Shown in pieces: positions 5,164 through 7,760 of a stretch of DNA of 7,760 bases (the stretch's first letter is position 1; each line of letters begins with the position of its first letter). The notes under the pieces are model-generated. The model searched no databases. It was not told the origin of the DNA and saw nothing but the letters and a program-made list of their open reading frames with translations. A program made the position numbers and the translations under genes. The DNA is from Firmicutes bacterium UBA1768 (GTDB lineage Bacteria > Bacillota > Clostridia > Peptostreptococcales > Anaerovoracaceae): assembly GCA_002315335.1 (NCBI GenBank), contig DCGW01000046.1, positions 1-7,760 on the forward strand, given 5' to 3'.

Positions 5164-6711
5164 ATGAAATTCAAAAAGACTATAAGTATTATTCTGGCAC
5201 TGGCGCTTGTGCTTCAATGCTTTACGTTTATCACATTCGGAGGACAGCAGAAAACGAAGGTTTACACTGCAATAGGAGACAGCACTTCTGTTGGTTATCA
5301 TCCTGAGCTTGGAGCGGCTGCCTTCAACGATCTTTCGCTATACATGAATAATCCGAATAAGTTCTGCTATCCAAAGCTGTTAGCTGACAGGATGGGCTAT
5401 AAGGTGAACGATATCGGTATTTGCGGACTCAATTCCGACAATCTTAAAAAGATAATGACTGACCCGGAAGTACAGTTTGCTCTGCAGACGGAAACCATTA
5501 GCGGTGGTTTGGCTAATGCAAATTTAAACGAGCTGATTTTCTGCAAATATCCTAATGAAAAGAATCGTTATTATGATGCGATAAAAGAAGCTGACCTGTT
5601 AACCTTAAATATCGGCTCTAACGACCTTTTAAAAACACCTCTTGCGTCGAGGTTTATGAAAATTGCCATTAAGCTTATGAAGAGTACTGGCACAAAAGAG
5701 CTCGATGAGGAAACCTTGAATAGTATTGTATCATTTATGAAGGATGCCTTTGATAAGGACCTGTTTGCTCCGATTGTTGAGGAATATAAGGCCAACTATG
5801 ATGTGATTTTCCATGAGGTTTTTAAAATGAAGAAACCTGGTGCGAAGCTCGTTCTTGTTGGGTGCTACAATCCATTCAGTAAGGAAAACCTTTCGGACCG
5901 GGTTCACAATGCTATTGACACAGGTGAAATCTGGGCACATATGGGCGGAAATATCAATGATTTCAAGAATATCATTAGCTCGGTTATTGCGAAGCTTCCT
6001 GAAAACCAAAAAGAGGGCTTACAGACCTACCTTGATACAGAGGTAAAGGCTGTTGAAACTGAGATGGCCGAAGCAGAAGAAAATGGTGAGGGTGAAGCAG
6101 TAAAACCAGCTTCAACGCTTACATCATTAATGTCATATAGAGGCTTAACCAGCGACCTTATATATGTGTTAGCAGTTGCAATCTTAGGCGATAGAGTTCA
6201 GGAATTTATCGATGATATCAATGAAGTGGCGAAGGGCTATGCAAAGAAGTATGCTTTATTTGGTGTAGAGTATGTAGATGTGCCTGGCTGCACAGTGCCT
6301 CTTAATGCTGTTGATATGCACCCTGATAATGATGGACACAATTACATTGCTGACCGAATATTCGATACTGTTACTAAGTCGAAGCTGATAAAAACCTATG
6401 AAGTTGAGGCAAAGGTGAAGGGCTTCGGAGGAGTAATTTCGGACTGTGGTAAAACGAATTACCTGCCAGGCTATAGCGTTGACTACACAATCACACCTTT
6501 AAATAACTTTAAAATCAATAAGGTGTATGTAAACGGCAAGCAGGTTGAGGTTGCTATTGATGAAAATGGTGTGGGGACCTATCATTTTGAAAGCATTAAG
6601 GGTAATAAGACAATAACTGCAACCTTTAAGTATGCAGGAAATGGGAACGTTGCCAAGTTCCTCAAATTCCATAAGGAAGAAAGTGAATCGGGTGGAAGTG
6701 ATGAAGAATAA
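5164..6711 (+). CDS. Secreted SGNH/GDSL hydrolase with C-terminal B-repeat-like domain
   Basis: A 515-residue exported esterase/lipase-type hydrolase. Residues 1 to about 27 are a signal peptide with a basic start and a long hydrophobic core. SGNH blocks are present in order: block I AIGDSTSVG with nucleophile Ser40; block II NDIGICGLN (82-90) with an oxyanion glycine; block III IGSND (150-154) with Asn153; and block V DMHPDNDGHN with Asp384 and His386. The catalytic set is therefore intact. Between blocks III and V lies a long helical region with an acidic low-complexity linker (about 295-315). Residues about 412-490 form a beta domain like the divergent InlB B-repeat (GFGGVISDCG, TITPLNNFKINKVYVNG, then TITATF). 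The substrate, probably an acyl or acetyl ester outside the cell, cannot be specified. ATG 5164 has AGAGG seven bases upstream; ATGs at 5158 and 5068 are in frame but lack good sites. A TATAAT at 5055-5060 without a -35 box is the only promoter hint. Confidence 0.9.
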   Translation: MKFKKTISIILALALVLQCFTFITFGGQQKTKVYTAIGDSTSVGYHPELGAAAFNDLSLYMNNPNKFCYPKLLADRMGYKVNDIGICGLNSDNLKKIMTDPEVQFALQTETISGGLANANLNELIFCKYPNEKNRYYDAIKEADLLTLNIGSNDLLKTPLASRFMKIAIKLMKSTGTKELDEETLNSIVSFMKDAFDKDLFAPIVEEYKANYDVIFHEVFKMKKPGAKLVLVGCYNPFSKENLSDRVHNAIDTGEIWAHMGGNINDFKNIISSVIAKLPENQKEGLQTYLDTEVKAVETEMAEAEENGEGEAVKPASTLTSLMSYRGLTSDLIYVLAVAILGDRVQEFIDDINEVAKGYAKKYALFGVEYVDVPGCTVPLNAVDMHPDNDGHNYIADRIFDTVTKSKLIKTYEVEAKVKGFGGVISDCGKTNYLPGYSVDYTITPLNNFKINKVYVNGKQVEVAIDENGVGTYHFESIKGNKTITATFKYAGNGNVAKFLKFHKEESESGGSDEE

Positions 6712-7222
6712 TACAAGACTATATGTTGCCATAGTAACCCTTTTTATGGCAGCGGTGCTGTGCATTGACGTTATTGAGCTATTCACACCGGAAAATAAAA
6801 TTTCTGTTTCATTTTCAATTGTTGGTGCCATATTAGCTCTTTATTATGGGGTTATCGGATACAAGAAGCCAAATGGAAATATGATGAAGGTTCTTTTTGT
6901 GGCGTATGGTTCGGCAATAGGAGCCTATGCTATCTTTAGAGCCGGGAAATATGTACCTACTGCATATTTATACTTCATATGTTCGGTGATTATTGTGTAT
7001 ATTTCTGGAAGGCTTGACAAAATTAAGAAAAACACCTATCTTATCATAGTTGCTTTTGTTGCTGTGCTTCTTGGATACATCCTGAAGTGCGGAGTAAGAG
7101 GGGATGGAATTCTGACTGCAATAAGATTGGCGGATGAGGTATATATTCTTATTGCATTGTATGCATTTTATTTTCTTCGCTATAAGGAACACAAAGCTGC
7201 TGGGCTGGTGGATACGTTGTGA
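6701..7222 (+). CDS. Multi-spanning membrane protein, unknown family (paralogue B)
   Basis: A 173-residue integral membrane protein homologous to the one at 909-1433. YKKPNGNMMK (54-63) and SGRLD (102-106) fall at the same residue numbers as in that protein, and YFLRYKEHKAAG (157-168) is offset by one, so the two align with almost no gaps. Hydrophobic spans lie at about 9-28, 36-53, 64-79, 86-101, 112-130 and 142-159. The ATG overlaps the last 11 bp of the hydrolase gene and is preceded by GGTGGAAG, so translation is very likely coupled and the two products made together. The overlap suggests a link between this membrane protein and the secreted hydrolase, for example in the same envelope process. 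I know no family name and see no catalytic residues. Upstream in-frame ATGs near 6632 lie inside the hydrolase gene and are less likely. Confidence 0.87.
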   Translation: MKNNTRLYVAIVTLFMAAVLCIDVIELFTPENKISVSFSIVGAILALYYGVIGYKKPNGNMMKVLFVAYGSAIGAYAIFRAGKYVPTAYLYFICSVIIVYISGRLDKIKKNTYLIIVAFVAVLLGYILKCGVRGDGILTAIRLADEVYILIALYAFYFLRYKEHKAAGLVDTL

Positions 7223-7351
7223 TAACTGTATTACGTGAATTGTATATCATGATAAGGCAAATTCCTTCTTGCATGAATTCTATTAGGAGAGTGTCTTTCC
7301 TGTTATTGGATGAAACGTTTGCCTTAGATAAGTGTAAATAAGGTTAAAAAT

Positions 7352-7380
7352 GGAGCTATTGACTAATCGTTAATAGCTCC
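7352..7380. terminator. Hairpin after the hydrolase operon, possibly bidirectional terminator
   Basis: GGAGCTATTGAC (7352-7363) and GTTAATAGCTCC (7369-7380) form a 12-bp stem with one G.T pair and a 5-nt loop. On the plus strand it is followed by TTAATAATACTT, a poor U tract. On the minus strand it is followed by ATTTTTAACC, a better one. It lies 130 bp after the operon and 54 bp before the tRNA promoter. Confidence 0.55.
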
Positions 7381-7433
7381 TTAATAATACTTAGCCTTTT
7401 TGTAATAGTAACAAATTGTAATTGGGATTTTTA

Positions 7434-7462
7434 TTGACACTGAAGATAGCAAACATTATAAT
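7434..7462 (+). promoter_or_regulatory. Perfect-consensus promoter of tRNA-Arg
   Basis: TTGACA (7434-7439) and TATAAT (7457-7462) are separated by 17 bp. Transcription would begin near 7469, about 12 nt before the mature tRNA end, leaving a short 5' leader for RNase P. Confidence 0.85.
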
Positions 7463-7480
7463 ATTAAGGTGTTTTGACGC

Positions 7481-7557
7481 GGGGCATTAGCTCAGTTGGA
7501 TAGAGTCGCTGACTTCGAATCAGTCGGTCGGGGGTTCGAGTCCCTCATGCCTCGCCA
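7481..7557 (+). tRNA. tRNA-Arg (anticodon UCG)
   Basis: The 77-nt cloverleaf is complete. The acceptor is GGGGCAT with ATGCCTC (7547-7553), and the discriminator is G. D stem GCTC/GAGT encloses AGTTGGATA. Anticodon stem GCTGA/TCAGT encloses CTTCGAA, with anticodon TCG at 7515-7517. The variable loop has five bases, and the T arm GGGGG-TTCGAGT-CCCTC is standard. CCA is encoded at 7555-7557. The anticodon reads CGN arginine codons, mainly CGA. There are four G.U pairs (2-71, 10-25, 27-43, 50-64) and C at position 26, slightly weaker than typical but fully foldable. Confidence 0.95.
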
Positions 7558-7593
7558 TAACAAAAATGCCCCTTTTGGGGCATTTTTGTTATG
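7556..7593 (+). terminator. Strong rho-independent terminator of the tRNA
   Basis: A perfect stem of 16-17 bp runs from 7556/7557 (ATAACAAAAATGCCCC) to 7592/7593, with loop TTTT at 7573-7576. The GCCCC/GGGGC core is followed by ATTTTTG. It begins at the CCA end of the tRNA, so the primary transcript has almost no 3' trailer. The right arm starts with GGGGCAT, the same heptamer as the tRNA acceptor strand. Confidence 0.88.
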
Positions 7594-7602
7594 CCAAATA
7601 AA

Positions 7603-7690
7603 GAGGGACTCGAACCCGAGAGGGCGTGACGGTCCGGTGGAGCGTCACGGGGTGAACGAAGGGGAGCAAAAAGCGAACCCGATTAAACCT
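7603..7690. other. GC-rich tRNA-adjacent element with inverted T-arm copy and hairpin
   Basis: GAGGGACTCGAACCC (7603-7617) is the exact reverse complement of the tRNA T-arm segment 7532-7546. It is followed by CGTGACG (7625-7631) and CGTCACG (7643-7649), a perfect 7-bp stem whose loop contains TCC-GGT-GGA. CGAACCC recurs at 7674-7680. The segment is far richer in G and C than its surroundings. On the minus strand it reads as a T arm preceded by a hairpin, but no full cloverleaf with acceptor and anticodon arms can be built. It is either a tRNA remnant in inverse orientation or a structured RNA element. The remaining bases to 7760 show no gene. Confidence 0.5.
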
Positions 7691-7760
7691 ATTCAGACGT
7701 GCTATTTTGAACCCAACCAATTCTTAATGTAGCCTAAAAGTGTGTATCCACCTGATGTAT

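Noticed and set aside
7496..7732. Open frame running from inside the tRNA through the terminator to the inverted T-arm element
   Set aside because: It overlaps the tRNA and its terminator, has no ribosome site, and its peptide is a by-product of tRNA-like sequence.

Overview
The window looks like chromosomal DNA of a low-GC Gram-positive anaerobe, most likely a gut- or rumen-type member of the Clostridia. The reasons are AT-rich intergenic DNA, consensus sigma-A promoters (two are perfect TTGACA-17-TATAAT), AGGAGG-type ribosome sites, MKK-type signal peptides, a flavodoxin/2x[4Fe-4S] fusion protein typical of anaerobes, and a tRNA gene that encodes its own CCA end. No species can be named from the sequence alone.

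Layout. The left third (1-2695) holds four plus-strand genes: a small TRL-like lipoprotein (305-622) with its own promoter and terminator; a multi-spanning membrane protein of unknown function (909-1433); an 81-residue single-span membrane protein with its own promoter (1555-1800); and an EFR1-type flavodoxin-ferredoxin protein (1874-2695) ending at a terminator. Between this gene and the next, which converges on it, lie four degenerate tandem copies of a sequence with an exact 28-bp period (2817-2928). The minus-strand gene 2945-4342 encodes a secreted protein with two copper-amine-oxidase-N-like ('stalk') modules. It is read from a perfect promoter through a leader of about 115 nt that contains a 9-codon ORF overlapping the gene start as ATGA.

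The 821-bp divergent intergenic region (4343-5163) is packed with repeats: a duplicated hairpin element (4536-4610 and 4714-4784), a GC-rich perfect palindrome (4830-4843) and a 13/14-bp minisatellite (4876-5037). It is followed by a two-gene operon: a secreted SGNH/GDSL hydrolase with a C-terminal B-repeat-like domain (5164-6711), and a membrane protein overlapping it by 11 bp (6701-7222). That membrane protein is a clear paralogue of the one at 909-1433.

The right end carries tRNA-Arg(UCG) at 7481-7557 with a perfect promoter and a strong terminator. Beyond it lies a GC-rich segment with an exact 15-nt inverted copy of the tRNA's T arm and a further strong hairpin; it looks like a structured or tRNA-derived element, not a coding region.

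Functional picture: most of the genes act at the cell envelope (lipoprotein, three small membrane proteins, two secreted proteins). The redox protein is the only obvious cytosolic enzyme. I see no integrase, transposase, phage gene, CRISPR array or defence system. The most unusual content is the non-coding repeats, the tRNA-adjacent element, the coupled leader ORF and the unrecognised paralogous membrane-protein pair.
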